Part shown: positions 38,301 through 53,993 of the stretch, piece after piece
How the letters are laid out: each line of letters starts with the position of its first letter
Numbering within the stretch: the stretch's first letter is position 1
DNA from: Selaginella tamariscina
Lineage: Eukaryota; Streptophyta; Lycopodiopsida; Selaginellales; Selaginellaceae
Length of the DNA: 64,000 nucleotides
Reading direction: 5' to 3'
Assembly: GCA_003024785.1 (NCBI GenBank)
Contig: PUQB01000414.1
Location: 160,829 to 224,828, forward strand
The notes under the pieces: generated by a model
What the model saw: only the letters and a program-made list of their open reading frames with translations
Told to the model about the DNA's origin: nothing
The model's database searches: none
Program-made: the position numbers and the translations under genes

Positions 38301-39803
38301 AGATTGAAAAATAAGAGAGTCAGATACAGGAGAGGTAAAAGAGGATGTAGGAGTTACTTGAAAAGCAAAAAGATAAAAAGGAACAGGATCAGTGACAAGT
38401 TCATGCATAGTAGTTGTAAGAATGCGGAGAGAAGAAGGAAGGAATTGTGAATGAAAAAGGAAGAATCTTGGAGGATGGAACAGAAATAGAGTAATGAAAA
38501 GAGGTAAGATTGAGAAAACTGTGTTGGTGTTGATGAGTGTATAAGATTGGAAGAACCCTATACAAAAGTCCATGAATGCACATGAGCGAGGAGAGCTACG
38601 AATGTGCTAATGAATTAACAAGAGGTGGATCTTGTCGAGGAGGAATCTTTGACATTGATACAGGAGTAGGCATGGTCAATCCTGTACTTGTATTGCCTCA
38701 GACACTAAGGTCATATCCTGCACACAGGACGGTACAGGATTGATCCTGGCTGCCGAAGAGAAAAACGTGAGCATCCTAGACCTCCAGTCGATCTGAAGAT
38801 TTGCAACCACGAACCATGGCATGCCCAAAACAATGGGAGTCATCCAAGTCTTGATTAAGTTGAAGGAAATTAAACAATTGAATGCGCCATTGGTGTAAGA
38901 GAGAGGTGTGGTAGCATAGGTAACTGTGCCATAAGCAATCAGATGACCATCTGCAACCTTTATAGGAACTACACGCTTCAACTTTACCACCGGAATGCCA
39001 TGCTGAGCTGCAAAAGTGTTATCCATGAAGCATGTATTTGCACCAGTGTCTAATAGGGCAAACTTCTTGAGCTCTCGATTATTAAGGTGAATGTGTATAG
39101 GAAACTTAAGTGATGGAATGGTGTGAGCAGCACCAATGGAACCTGCACCTACGTCCAACTTCGCGGCTCCTAGACGAAGTGAACATTGAAGTTTTTAATT
39201 GAACTTCAACTTTAACTTCACTCGTCTTGAACTTCCTGGCTTTAACAGGACATTTTGCCACCTTGTGTCCTGCTTCACCACAATACAAGCATAAGTTCTC
39301 ACCGTGACGACGTTGCTTCTCAGCAGTTCAAAGTGCATAGATAGAAACTAGTCAAATTCTTGTGCGAGCTTTCTTAACTTCGTGCATGCGGAACGGTACT
39401 TATCAAGATCTCCAAAGTAGGCTTCAAAGGCAGCCATGAATCCTCCAAAGTCTTCCATCAATGGGTTGTCACGCTTTAGCAAAGAGGCAACCCAAGCATG
39501 TGAGAATCCAGCTAGTAAAGATGCTAAAAGGCCAACCTTTTGTGCATCAGTCGAGTAGCAGCATGGTTGCATGCGGATCAAAAGCTTAATCTGATTCATG
39601 AAACCTTGGAAATCATTGAACTTCTCCGACATGCTGATCTTCAGCTTTGAAAAAGAGTTCGATGGAGAGGAAACCATAGATACTTGAGAGAGAGCCTGCA
39701 CAGCAGCCTTGGAAGATGCATCAGCAACTGCATGCGCTGCATTGGTGAAACTTTGCAAATATGTGACCACTTGGCGCAAAGTGGCCAGCTCATGAAGCAA
39801 CAT
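35269..39803 (-). pseudogene. gag-pol of the chromodomain gypsy element
   Basis: gag lies at about 39803-39348 (MLLHELATLRQVVTYLQ; FNDFQGFMNQIKLLIRMQPC). The knuckle CLYCGEAGHKVAKC is near 39,290-39,250. The protease is an open stretch 39158-38676 with FALLDTGANTCFMDNTFAAQ. RT pieces lie at 38,080-37,580, including VIYFYDILIF, where the usual YLDDILIF is altered to YFYDILIF. The integrase finger and core lie at 36,770-36,300 (WSCDTCNMSKMPRH and PWRSIFMDFLIDLP). The chromodomain lies at 35,620-35,430 (VAVILDFRFHRHQLQYLVEW, then KGYLPTDRTWEP). Frames are broken in several places; some breaks could be assembly slips. Confidence 0.85.
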
Positions 39804-39944
39804 TTAATGCTCATGTTGAAATTGCTCAAAATTCTGCCATGATCTGTGAAAGAAAAAAGGAGGAAAACAAGGAAGAAGAACCAAGGAAAAAAAAAAAAAA
39901 AGTAACTAGAAATCAGGGAGTTATGAAATCAATTATTATCAAAC

Positions 39945-40370
39945 TGTCAAGTCACGACCCAAGAGTAGGATAAGAACAAGGAAGCTTGACTCAAGAGTAA
40001 GACAAGAGCAAGAAATAAAACAAGAACAAGGAACATAACAAGAATGATCGTAGAATAACTGGTGTTGATAGTAACTGATTGTACAACACTTAGGTCGAAG
40101 CTTTTATACTCACAACTCCAAGAGCTAATCTAGGCATAAGCTAAAAATAATACTCCAAGAACTAATTAAGCATAAACTAAAAATGATACTGCAAGAGCTA
40201 ATCTAGGCATAAGCTAAAAATAATACTCCAAGAGCTAATCTAGGCAAGCTAAAAATAATGTCCTTATCTTATAGGTATATCCTGTTATCATGTAGGCTGT
40301 AGGTATCTCATGGCATATCCTGTAGGTATATTCTATAAGCATATCTTGTATTCTGTATTGGGTCGTGACA
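39945..40370 (-). repeat. 5' LTR of the minus-strand gypsy element
   Basis: 426 bp, bounded by TGTCAAG at 39945 and GTGACA at 40370, followed by the AAGGG duplication. Confidence 0.9.
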
Positions 40371-40375
40371 AAGGG
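40371..40375. repeat. Target-site duplication, right copy (AAGGG)
   Basis: Pairs with 34953-34957. Confidence 0.85.
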
Positions 40376-43163
40376 GTTTTATAACGTGAGGTTAGAGCAA
40401 CCCTAGGGGTGTTTCTATATCTAACATGTCGAACTTATTAGAATCAACCATAAACCTAACCAAGACACGAAAAATGAGGGGACAATTTTTTATATAAATT
40501 CACATAAAGTTTTTTATAAGTACCCAATGACACTCGATCAGACCATTACTAGATACTCAAGTTGTCACAACCTTTCCCTCTCCCCTTATGCTAACTAGGC
40601 AAAGGGCCAATTAGTGTTTATGAGAGGGCCCCTGGTCATGATGACCCAGGTCCGCTTGGGTCTTTTTGCCCACATATCCCACATATCCCACAATCTTTAC
40701 CCAGGTAGTCAACTCACCAGGTTAGAACTATGACACAAGTGCACTAAGGGTATGTTTTCTCTACACTTAGGACTTACTAATATATAACAATAATCAACCT
40801 CTAAACTAAAGTGTATTTATAGTAAAAACCATAATATACTAGACAAATTATTTTCTCAGTTCTATTGACCACATCACCGACAAAATCTTTATCAATATTA
40901 TAATATGTCATTTATCTCAAGTTTGAAATACTTGATCCACTCCTTATAGTAGTTGTATAATGTCAAGTTTGAAATCCTTAATCCACTCCTTATAGTGGTT
41001 GCATGTAATCTATTTAAGTCCATTGTCCTTTTGAGTTGATTACATATGATCTCATTAGTTTGTTTCTAGCAATAACAATAAGGAATACTTATGTTATTGT
41101 TTTGTTAGACTACTTGATGCAATACGTGAAGGTGTAGGCCTTCTTTCACAACCAAAGTTTTGACTACCAATGTAGGATAAGTAATCCTTCATGACACATT
41201 ATTATTGTCTAGTGGAGTGACTCAACCATACTTTTAAGTGCATGTTGTCTAAATATATGAATTAACATTAGACCGATTGGGATCAATAGGAATTTTCCCA
41301 TTTCATTTCTTGTATGGTCGTTTTTATGTGTTTCCTTTGATGTTGGTTTCCCCTTTTTTAGTCTTGTCTTAACATATGCACAAACGTTGAGTCTATATTT
41401 CAATCAAACTCTTTCAGTGATATGTGAGGAGATGTTAACAAAGTTATCTCATGTTTAAGAGGTATAACAACAAGATTATAATGCTTAACATTTGCTTGTT
41501 TTTTATTATGATGTGGGTTGTATATCTGAAGATGAATCCCAAACCTTTGAATTAATTTCCAAGTGGCATGGTCCATATTCCATTATGCGGAGATCGAGTT
41601 CTTAAGTGTATACAATTCGTAATTCAAATGGAATTAATCAAAATGTACACGTTCAATTCAACATTCGAGTTTAAAGGGAGGAGTAATATAAGGATTTTAT
41701 AGAATATATCTTGTGTATATTCCAGAGTATATATTGGGACCATATATAGCTATTGACTTGGATATCACATAGAAATTTAAGATTAAGCCAAAGGGCAGGA
41801 AGGGTTTTTAACTTTGTATGTAGTTAAATACATGTCTTTTTTAAGTTAGATTTTCAATCTTGAGTACTAAAAAATTATTTCTTCATTAAAACATGAAGCC
41901 TAGACCTAAACACATTTCTACCATGTTCTTTATATAACCTCTCATATAAAGATTATCCATGGATTTGTTGTTCTTATTATTTCTATTTTTATTGTATAAA
42001 TGACAATACAAAGGGTAAGTATTATTATATATATATATATGAGTTATGCATAAAGCATATTGGTAGAGAAAATAATATATATATATATATATATGTATTT
42101 TAAAAACGTTTTGGAAAATCTATATCTTTCAAATGCATATAAATTAGTGAAATAATTAAATTATTTATGATTAAGGGAGGGAGCTAAATACTAGAACCTA
42201 ACTACTAGTGGAGCGTTATAAAGATGTAATATCTTAAAAATATTAATGTTCTAATGATAATTTTATAGATTTTTCATAGTCATTTATATGTATAAATTTT
42301 GATATATATAGAATATGTTTTCTTATTACATATCTAAATAAGTGCTAATGTAATTAAATGTATTCAAATTTTTAATTAAATAAAGACAAACTTAAACATG
42401 GAAAGTGATTCTTCGTTGAGACATTAGTTTGTCCTCGTGATACTAACTACAAATTATAAAGTGATTTTTCTTTTAGATTTGATGAGTTATCTCTATTGTA
42501 TATGAAAGTCTAACAACAACATCAATGAGCATTTGAGCCTTTACTTAGTGTGAAATATGCTTATTACAAATGATGTGATTGATATGAAATGAATTAAATG
42601 CATTAACGAGAACAATGACAAAGTCCTTATTCAGATCTTAATGTTATTTAAGGAAATGTTTTAAACATAATGCACACATGTAATTAATAAATAGGTAGCA
42701 TGAATAGGAACATTATTACATATTTTCATGACACACACAATAAAATATATGTCGTAATAAGAGACATGCAATAAAAGTTAAGTTATATACCAATAACGGG
42801 TCACTCACTTTCGTAAAGTAGTGTTATAATAAAAAAATTCAATAGGTATATTAATAAAATGGGACACATAAAATATTTTTATACAACCTTGTAGACATAT
42901 TAGTTTCGATTTAAAGTTATATTATTATGATTAAAAGTCAGCACATGTTTATCAAACAAAATAACCTATTTATAAACTTTATGATTTTCAGTATAAACTA
43001 ACATATTTCAATTACAAACTTATAATTTATATAAGCCAAAATATATTATATGTGTAATCGTATACTTTAATAACAGTTTAAGAGCTTTAATATGAATTAT
43101 TAACCTGGGATTAATTAAGGGAACAAAACCATGATAAAAAATTAATGAAATCAGGACTATTTC
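40376..43163. other. AT-rich intergenic DNA with retroelement debris
   Basis: Around 41,540-41,690 a plus-strand fragment resembles the end of a gypsy pol gene, followed by a polypurine stretch AAAGGGAGGAG and LTR-like sequence starting near 41,685. The rest is AT-rich with two short TA runs (42,027-42,040 and 42,076-42,093). No host gene recognised. Confidence 0.5.
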
Positions 43164-45284
43164 TCACTTGAAACACTTAGCTTCAATCAGCTTCTCCCCT
43201 TCAATCTCATCAGGCTCCTCAAAGTAGGCATTGATCCTCTGCTTGAGAACGTGGTCCGTTGGATCTGCCTTTGTCCACTCGTACAGCTCCAGGTCGTAAC
43301 ACTCATCCTTCACCTGATGCACACACATGTAAGCACATGTACTCTACAATTGTATAAAGATTCACTATATATATAGACAACTATTAACCAAGTGATATTG
43401 TAAAACACATACATATGTAAGAAACTACATAATCACACTAAATATATATGTTTGCAATACCATGTTCTTAATGTACTGTACATTAACGATACAAGCAGCA
43501 CACAACACACGAAGCTTGTGACGTTTACATCCACACATATCTACGATGCCCTAATATAAATTTAAGTATAAACACCTGTTGGGAATCTCAGAGCCGGAAA
43601 AGCCAGACGCCACGGATCTTGAATGGTGGCTCACTTCCAAGAATGCATATCTTGGCAAAAATATTTACGAATAAAATCCATTCGCTGCAAGAATCCCGAC
43701 ACCTTGTTCAGGGTCACGAACTGGACAGTGTTCTCCTCATTGTACTTGTAGTCGCAAAACCACAGCGAGTACCCCTCCGGGTCATACATGTCCAGAATCC
43801 TGTGTGCAGTCAGTCATGCCTGATAGTACATTTTGTATATTCAACATGTTTGAGCTTACCCTTGATAGCTACTTCAGCAAAATCCTTCGCCTTAGTGTTG
43901 GAGTAAAGCTCTTCCACTCGTCAAGAACCATGGGACTTGGCGGCAGAAGATCCAGAGGGTTTTTAGCTTTGGGCTTTGGAGCCTCTTCCTCCTCCTAAAA
44001 AGAGTTCACGTGAGACTCTCTCTCTCTCTCTCTCACAACACACACACACACACGCACCGGAACAGCATCCTGCACTTTCGGCTTTGGTGGCTCTTCTTTC
44101 TTGGGTTTCGGAGTTGCTTCAGGCTTCGGCTTCTCTGTCTTTGATGGCCTCGGCTTCTGCTGTGCTCCACCTTCAGAATAGAACATGTCATATATCACAG
44201 ATATAAGAGCGTGATATAAGCATATCCACCAGAAATGCAAATAGCATATAGAAAAGCTACCTTTGGGAGGTGGTGGGACTTCTCGCTCTCCACGGACGAC
44301 TTCACCCAAGTGCTTCTTGAATGCCGGTTGCTTAGCAATAGTCCAGAAGTACCTCTCCACGTGAGGGAAATCCGCCATAACTCTTCCGAGAAGAAAGTCT
44401 TGTAGCCGGGAGAAATTGCAGATCATTATTACATCAGCAAGGGTTACAAAAGTCCCCAGCAAGGTAAGTCCTTGATGCCAAGTAGTCATTTAACGAACCC
44501 AACGCTCTCTGGACGGACGATCGCATGCTCTTCCACCTGCAGAACAGACCGCCTCTTTCAGCAATTATTCACAGAGTCACATGTACTAACAAGTAAACTT
44601 CTGCATTACATGTTGCATACCTCTGGGACATAGGGAAGTTGGCCAAAACGTGGGTAGATCCACCTTCCAAGATGCGCATCAATCTCCGTCGTAGCAAAGT
44701 CAATCCATTGGTCCACTAGAGCCTACAGAGCAATGCGTTAGCAATCGGCTACCCATAAACTTTCATGCATACCTTCTCATACGCGGAGGAACCAGTGAGC
44801 TGCCCTTTCAGATTTGCAACTACAAATTCGAAACGTGTAAGCATTTCACTAACAATATGAAAGCTTACTACATACCGTATCTAGCAATTGCGTTGCTCTC
44901 CGCTATAGGCCCGTCGGGTGTTTCCAGTACAGTACCTGTTACGATGCATAAGACATTACAGTGTGTGAACAAAAACTTATGATACCTTTCCGAGAGGATT
45001 CAGTTTCAGAAACTCCGGAGTCTTGTTAGTGACTCCCATCTCGAAGTTGGGGTAACATCGATCTTCACCCCAACAAGCCCCAGTGATGATCGGTTTCAAC
45101 GAGTTCTTGTTTCCTGGCCCACTATGCGTAGCTGCAAGCATAAGTTAGATTCAATGCAGCAAAATCACCAGAAAACACGATTTTCAATAAACCAAAAAGC
45201 ACAACGGATTCCATTAATATGAAGCAACGAATCACGAATTTCCTATCTACCGAGAAGTAAAATTTGACTTACCAGACCCGCCAT
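43164..45284 (-). CDS. EF1G: Elongation factor 1B-gamma (eEF1-gamma)
   Basis: Structural subunit of the eEF1B exchange complex that recharges eEF1A with GTP during translation. A GST-like N-terminal domain is visible (MGVTNKTPEFLKLNPLGK, LETPDGPIAESNAIARY, LVDQWIDFATTEIDAHLGRW, FPHVERYFWTIAKQPAFKKH). A Lys/Pro-rich linker follows (EPPKPKVQD), then the conserved C-terminal domain (NPLDLLPPSPMVLDEWK, DMYDPEGYSLWFCDYKYNEE, ILGSEPPFKIRGVWLF, LELYEWTKADPTDHVLKQ, and the final EAKCFK). The start is ATG 45284 (MAGL/gtaagt). At least eight frame slips occur, for instance near 45130, 44932, 44447, 43911 and 43792, each removable by a one- or two-base change in a short run, while residues stay conserved. 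Expression is presumably strong and constitutive; an ACCCTA telobox-like motif precedes the start. Confidence 0.95.
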
Positions 45285-45664
45285 CGCTGAGAGCTCCAAG
45301 AACCCTAGCCGCAGGGAAAGATAATAGAAAAGCCCTAGTGTACAACTCAGCCGTTCGATGTAATGGCAAAGTGGAATAATCCAGACCGTCCGTGAAGATC
45401 TCAGAATATACTATCTCAGATGCCAAATATCTCCATCCGTGTGATCTAGGGCAAAGTGTACCAATCCAGGCCGTCCGAATCTGCTATCCGAGCTTAAACT
45501 CGAGACTAAGCAAAGAAGGATCTGGTCCTTGATTACAGGCGCGACCCAGCTTCTTTCTAATTTTAATATGTTTTTTTAAAAATGAATTTTAAATATTTTA
45601 TAATATTAATTTTCTCTTTTTTAAGGAGCATGTGGTCTTTGAAAATTAATAATTGTATTTGATT
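45285..45664. promoter_or_regulatory. Divergent intergenic/promoter region
   Basis: Lies between EF1B-gamma (-) and the gene at 45,665 (+). It contains repeated GACCGTCCG/GGCCGTCCG motifs (near 45,387 and 45,469) and AGATCTCAG, related to the AACCGTTGATCT repeats at 15,117. ACCCTAG near the EF1B-gamma start resembles a telobox. Confidence 0.45.
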
Positions 45665-46906
45665 ATGACGCTGGTCGTTGGGGCCGCTGCATGGTGTGCC
45701 AGGGCGTTGATGGTGTTTGTTCCGGATCAAATCGGTAGCATGATGAACATGAGCATCTATAGTCCAGATCATAATAATCGGCTATATGTTTCTGACAATG
45801 ATCAACTCTGCTGGACTCCTCAAGGTCAATCTCTCATCAAAACATCCATTGGCCGTGCACTTTGCCAGGTACATTTTGCACCTAGGAGGCTAGGACCGCG
45901 TTTGTATACATATTTGTATAAAATGTATGCAGGTTTTGGATCTTGTTAATGACATCCCAACAACATCAAGGAAGTACGAATTTGCCCGTTGTCTAGCAGA
46001 CAAGATCTTGTCGGACAACATCCAACATGGCACTCCAGCTCTCAAAGAGGTCAATGTAAGAGCACTAGAAGCTGGCTTCTCGAGGTATGGTATAAACACA
46101 CATTTTCTAGTTATTTATATACATACATACATACAGGACAATCTCCATGCTTGCAAAGTGTTTGGAGCACATGCACAGGCAGGAACAGTGGCCGCATGGG
46201 CGTGGCCATGGAGGATTCTCAACGATCTTCCCTACTCGCTTTTATTCCAGTGTGTTCCACTGTTGGCCACCCTGAGGAATGGCTTCGGTACGGGCACAAA
46301 CCCATTAGTACGGGATAGTCCCAGCCGCAATCACCACAACGTTCGATGGCAGCAGTGAAATTGTTGCTGAGAAACTGGCAAATGAGCTACTGTGGATGGC
46401 ACAGGGCTAGGACAGAACTCAGCCACCCACGTGGCAGTTCTTCACTGGAGTTCTGCGGCTGACCTGGCACATTGGTCGCTCTCCTCCAGTCCGAGAGTAC
46501 AGAAACTACTTGTCAAACTCTCAGGTATGCACTCTTGCTAGCTGTACTCTCATACACACGTCTTGTGCGTGCGCGTGCAGCATTTTTGTGCACTGGATTG
46601 GTTTTTTGGACAGAGGCGTGCCAGCAGAGGTGACACTGAGGCTGCTACTAGTGTGGTTACCACTCTTATGTAGGTCGAGCCATACTATTGATGAGACAAC
46701 CCTGAGTACTTCGGACAAGAATGAAGCTGAACAGATGCTGTGCAAGGCCATCCAGCTCCTGCCAGACAGGTACCAGGAGCTGGTGCTTGCCATGTGGCTG
46801 ACAGAGTACACACGGTCGCCGTCTGATTGGCCGAATGTTCAAGGGTGCTACCATGGTTGGTGTCAGTCCACAAGGAAGCTCTACTATTGATTTGGGTATG
46901 TCTTAG
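45665..46906 (+). CDS. Conserved gene, family not identified
   Basis: Likely exons are 45665-45868 (MTLVVGAAAWCARALMVF), 45933-46084, 46137-46524 and 46581-46906. The second exon encodes SRKYEFARCLADKILSDNI and ALKEVNVRALEAGFSR, a helical block that I associate loosely with an uncharacterised plant-conserved family. Later segments are EEWLRYGHKPIS, IVPAAITTTFDGSSEIVAEK, FFTGVLRLTWHIGRSPP, LLPDRYQELVLAMWLTEY and finally GRMFKGATMVGVSPQGSSTI before a stop at 46906. Exons 3 and 4 change frame several times, matching the homopolymer slips seen in neighbouring genes, so the exact product cannot be fixed. The first residues are hydrophobic and could be an anchor or targeting segment. It is convergent with the nucleosidase gene (169 bp apart). 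Confidence 0.6.
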
Positions 46907-47075
46907 CTCAGGGTTAGTCACAAAAATGAATAGTCAACATTCATTTTATACACATGGTAAATCTACCTACTCGAGGTATGTAGGTACGTAAGGTAGTATA
47001 CACACACTAGTACAAATGTTAAAATAAAAATATATGTTTTTGCTATATCGAATGTATAGGAATATGGTTCACCTC

Positions 47076-48418
47076 TTACAGCTCTGTGATGCATTTTCCC
47101 TTGACGAAGTTTAGTGTCATTAGCACCGTCTTGGTTAATGCCATGGCTGCTCTAGACAGATTTTCTAGAAACTCCTCAGTTGTTGGCCTGCCACCATCGA
47201 CTATATCGGTCACTGACTTGAGTAAAATTGAAGGAACTGATAACATATTTGTCACGTAAACAACAGCAGCTCCCTGTAGAAGAGAGAAACATTGTGTGTG
47301 TTAAGTGAGTACTTCAAATCATTTACCTCCATGTCTTTGATAGCTGCATCATTAGCTTTAATTATTTGTTCATCCTGCTCGCTCATGTCTAATGAATTAC
47401 CAGTTGATAAAATGCCCTCCTGCATAACATCTCAGTATGTGTAAAAACACATACACACATAAGTACCTTTAACCCAAGAGCCTCGACTATGTTCGGGACG
47501 GATACAAGCTTAGTGCTACCAATGCCATACGTATCAAATATCTGCATTATATCAAGACATACTGTAGTTATAACTCTCTCTCTCTCTCTTGTGCACACAC
47601 ACACACAACTTACAGGAATGGGAATTCTTCTATCGTGGTAGGCAACCCCAGACGCAAGAAAAACATCACCTATACAAGCTCCTTTTATCTGAAAGAAGAT
47701 TTAAAATCGCTTACTATTATATGCTCACACTTCAAAGACTACCTTAAACCCGCCAGCAGTACCAGCGTTAATCACTAAATCAGGATGAAGGGCTTGCACA
47801 GCTGCATATGTTACAAGTGCTAATGGAACTGTTCCTACATTATCGACTCCTGCATTGCCAAATGAATCCATAAGTATAATATGGGTTGTGACTGTACGTT
47901 AGTTAACTCATTTAAATTAATCTCCTCGTACCCAATGTCGGACATTTTCCAGGCACAACCACATCAATGCTCAGCTTGTCCATTGTCCCTGTGTATCTTG
48001 CCCATGGTAGTCCTTTAGGGAAACTGCGTAACATGAGAGAGATCATGCATATCAAAGTACAAGTATGTGGTAAATCTGTACAGATATATATCCATATATA
48101 TGCTCTCTGGGTTTGATCTCTCTCTCATACGTATGCATATATGTTGTTTTGTATGCAGTATATATGCATTATTGTAAATATAATCTCAAACTCACACGGA
48201 TTCCTCGTCCTCTGTTAGCTTCAAAGCATCGACAATGGGAAATGCTTCAGCTTGCATTGCTACAAAAATCGAAGATGTAAAAGATCATGATAAATATAAC
48301 ATACAAAATCATGTAAATATGGAGAAATTACATCATTGTGTGTGGTATTGTAAGATTAATTACCTACTACAACCAGAACTTTCAAGATCGGTTTTGCCGG
48401 ATTGAATGAAGCGTCCAT
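47076..48418 (-). CDS. MTN: 5'-Methylthioadenosine/S-adenosylhomocysteine nucleosidase
   Basis: Cleaves adenine from methylthioadenosine (and, in some plant isoforms, S-adenosylhomocysteine), feeding the Yang cycle that recycles methionine for SAM, ethylene and polyamine metabolism; cytosolic. Eight exons splice without a single error: 48418-48364, 48259-48196, 48023-47932, 47849-47743, 47688-47614, 47541-47467, 47419-47327 and 47273-47076, giving 252 residues, the usual plant size. Family motifs are VLVVVAMQAEAFPIVDAL, INAGTAGGFKIKGACIGDVF, YHDRRIPIP, LSTGNSLDMSEQDE, DMEGAAVVYVTN (active-site M-E region) and SVTDIVDGGRPTTEEFLENL (catalytic Asp region). Introns of 47-54 bp are among the shortest in the window. 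It shares an 83-bp promoter with the carrier gene. Confidence 0.96.
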
Positions 48419-48501
48419 AGCTACAATCTGAAACAGAGTATAAACCCTAGCTAGGTTTAGTATTTGAAACCCTAGACAGGGGTTTAGGGTTTTCGAGCTC
48501 C
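48419..48501. promoter_or_regulatory. 83-bp divergent promoter with teloboxes
   Basis: The entire space between the start codons of MTN (-) and the mitochondrial carrier (+). It contains AAACCCTAG at 48443 and 48470 and GGGTTTAGGGTTTT at 48480, that is, teloboxes in both orientations. Both genes' transcription starts must lie within this segment or inside the opposite gene, so coordinated control is likely. Confidence 0.7.
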
Positions 48502-51250
<2,749 letters not shown>

Positions 51251-52109
51251 TACGCTATATTGTATCTCAAGGTACGAGTGTGTGTGTGTGTGTGTTTATT
51301 AGCTCTCTCTTCTCTCTCTGATACACACACACACACAATAAGAATAAAGTATAGATACTTCTTTTATATACTATTTATTTCTTCGTCATTTACATGTATA
51401 TATTTTAATACACGATTTTGATCATTTCGTGCAGAGATTCGAACTTTTGCAAGAAAAAGAAACCTCGGCTTTGTATATTAAGGTAAGAATATAAAGTTTT
51501 CTTTTTCTTATACCGCGATTAGACATACGTGTGTGTGCGTGTGTGTGTCTGTTGTATATTAATAATGATGGTTAAGACAGTATTATTTGTAATTAATTAT
51601 GCAATGAAAATGCTAAAGTACCACAGAAAGCATATGTTCGGTTGGACAAAATCACCAAACACAGTTTGAAGTCAAAATCGTACGGAAATCGCGGTAGAAG
51701 TGGTACGAAAGATTAAGTGATCCGAGCCGTCATTATCCCAAGAGTTAAAAAGGGGTTTAAACATAGTTAATCGTCTCTGTATTAGCTCCTTGTTTGTGAG
51801 GAGCAGCTTAGGTCTAGCGCCGGCTGCGTGTGCGCTTCAGATTTCCCGGTAAAAATCATCTGCCAGTAGTCTAGGGTCGATAATCTCCTCTAATTTCTTA
51901 CAAATCCTGTTTTTTTTGCAGTCCTGGAAATCAGGAATCGATAGTCTCTGCGGCTATAATCCCTTGTTTGCAAATCAGGAGCTTCAGGTTTCAGCTAGGA
52001 TTCGATTAAATCGCTGCTTTTGAGGTCGGATTTGCGGTAAGAGTTCGGAATCCTTAGTGGAAAAAATAGTTGTTTTGAGCTCCTTTCACAGGTGAATCTT
52101 TCTTGAACA
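51251..52109. other. Intergenic region
   Basis: 3' flank of the carrier gene with short CT/CA/TG tracts, then the adenylate kinase 5' region. GATCCGAGCCGTCATT at about 51,719 resembles the CCGT motifs at 15.1 and 45.4 kb. GT/AG-like borders around 51,272 and 51,435 could mark a 3'-UTR intron. No extra gene seen. Confidence 0.45.
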
Positions 52110-53597
<1,488 letters not shown>

Positions 53598-53784
53598 AGA
53601 GAGCCCGGGTTAATAAGAGAGCATATTCTCTTCTGTCGACAGACCGAACTCCGTTTTTTTGACAAATTTTTGATTCATTTGAGAAAAAATATATATAAAT
53701 TTATAATATTTAAAGTAAGGAATCATATGTATGGCCTCATATTTATATATAATACACACATGTCGCTGAATATTTAATAATAGT

Positions 53785-53993
53785 TGTGAGAACCCCGAGA
53801 CACAACACAGTAAATATACGAAAAGACAGAAAACTCAGATATCCTTTGTATTCAAAGGTATTGTTTTATATATACAAAGGAGAAAGGTATATTCTAGCAT
53901 ATTTGGACTATCCTATCAAGGATTTAGCCAGACCATAAATATCTTTAGTAACTTCTAGAAACTTCTAGAATATACCATGGTAATTACCTTACA
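53785..53993 (-). repeat. 3' LTR of the truncated gypsy element
   Basis: About 209 bp with TG...CA ends (minus strand TGTAAGGTAATTACC to GGGGTTCTCACA) and a TATA-like TTTGTATATATAAAAC. A second LTR is not present. Confidence 0.75.

Larger units (their letters stand above)
34958..40370 (-). mobile_element. Ty3/gypsy (chromodomain) LTR retrotransposon
   Basis: LTRs at 34958-35369 and 39945-40370 share TGTCAAG-CACGACCC starts and TCGTGACA ends. They are flanked by the 5-bp duplication AAGGG, so the insertion borders are well defined. Coding order runs right to left: gag, CCHC knuckle, protease, RT, RNase H, integrase with H2C2 finger, chromodomain. The chromodomain places it with the chromoviruses. 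Each LTR contains tandem copies of a roughly 36-37-bp unit built on ACTCCAAGAGCTAATCTAGG. No standard tRNA-Met primer-binding site is visible beside the 5' LTR. Confidence 0.92.

Noticed and set aside
43995-44240. Reading the EF1B-gamma open frame straight through the segment between PPPPK and GAQQKPRP
   Set aside because: The segment has intron-like composition with a GT donor, so it is better treated as an intron than as extra protein.
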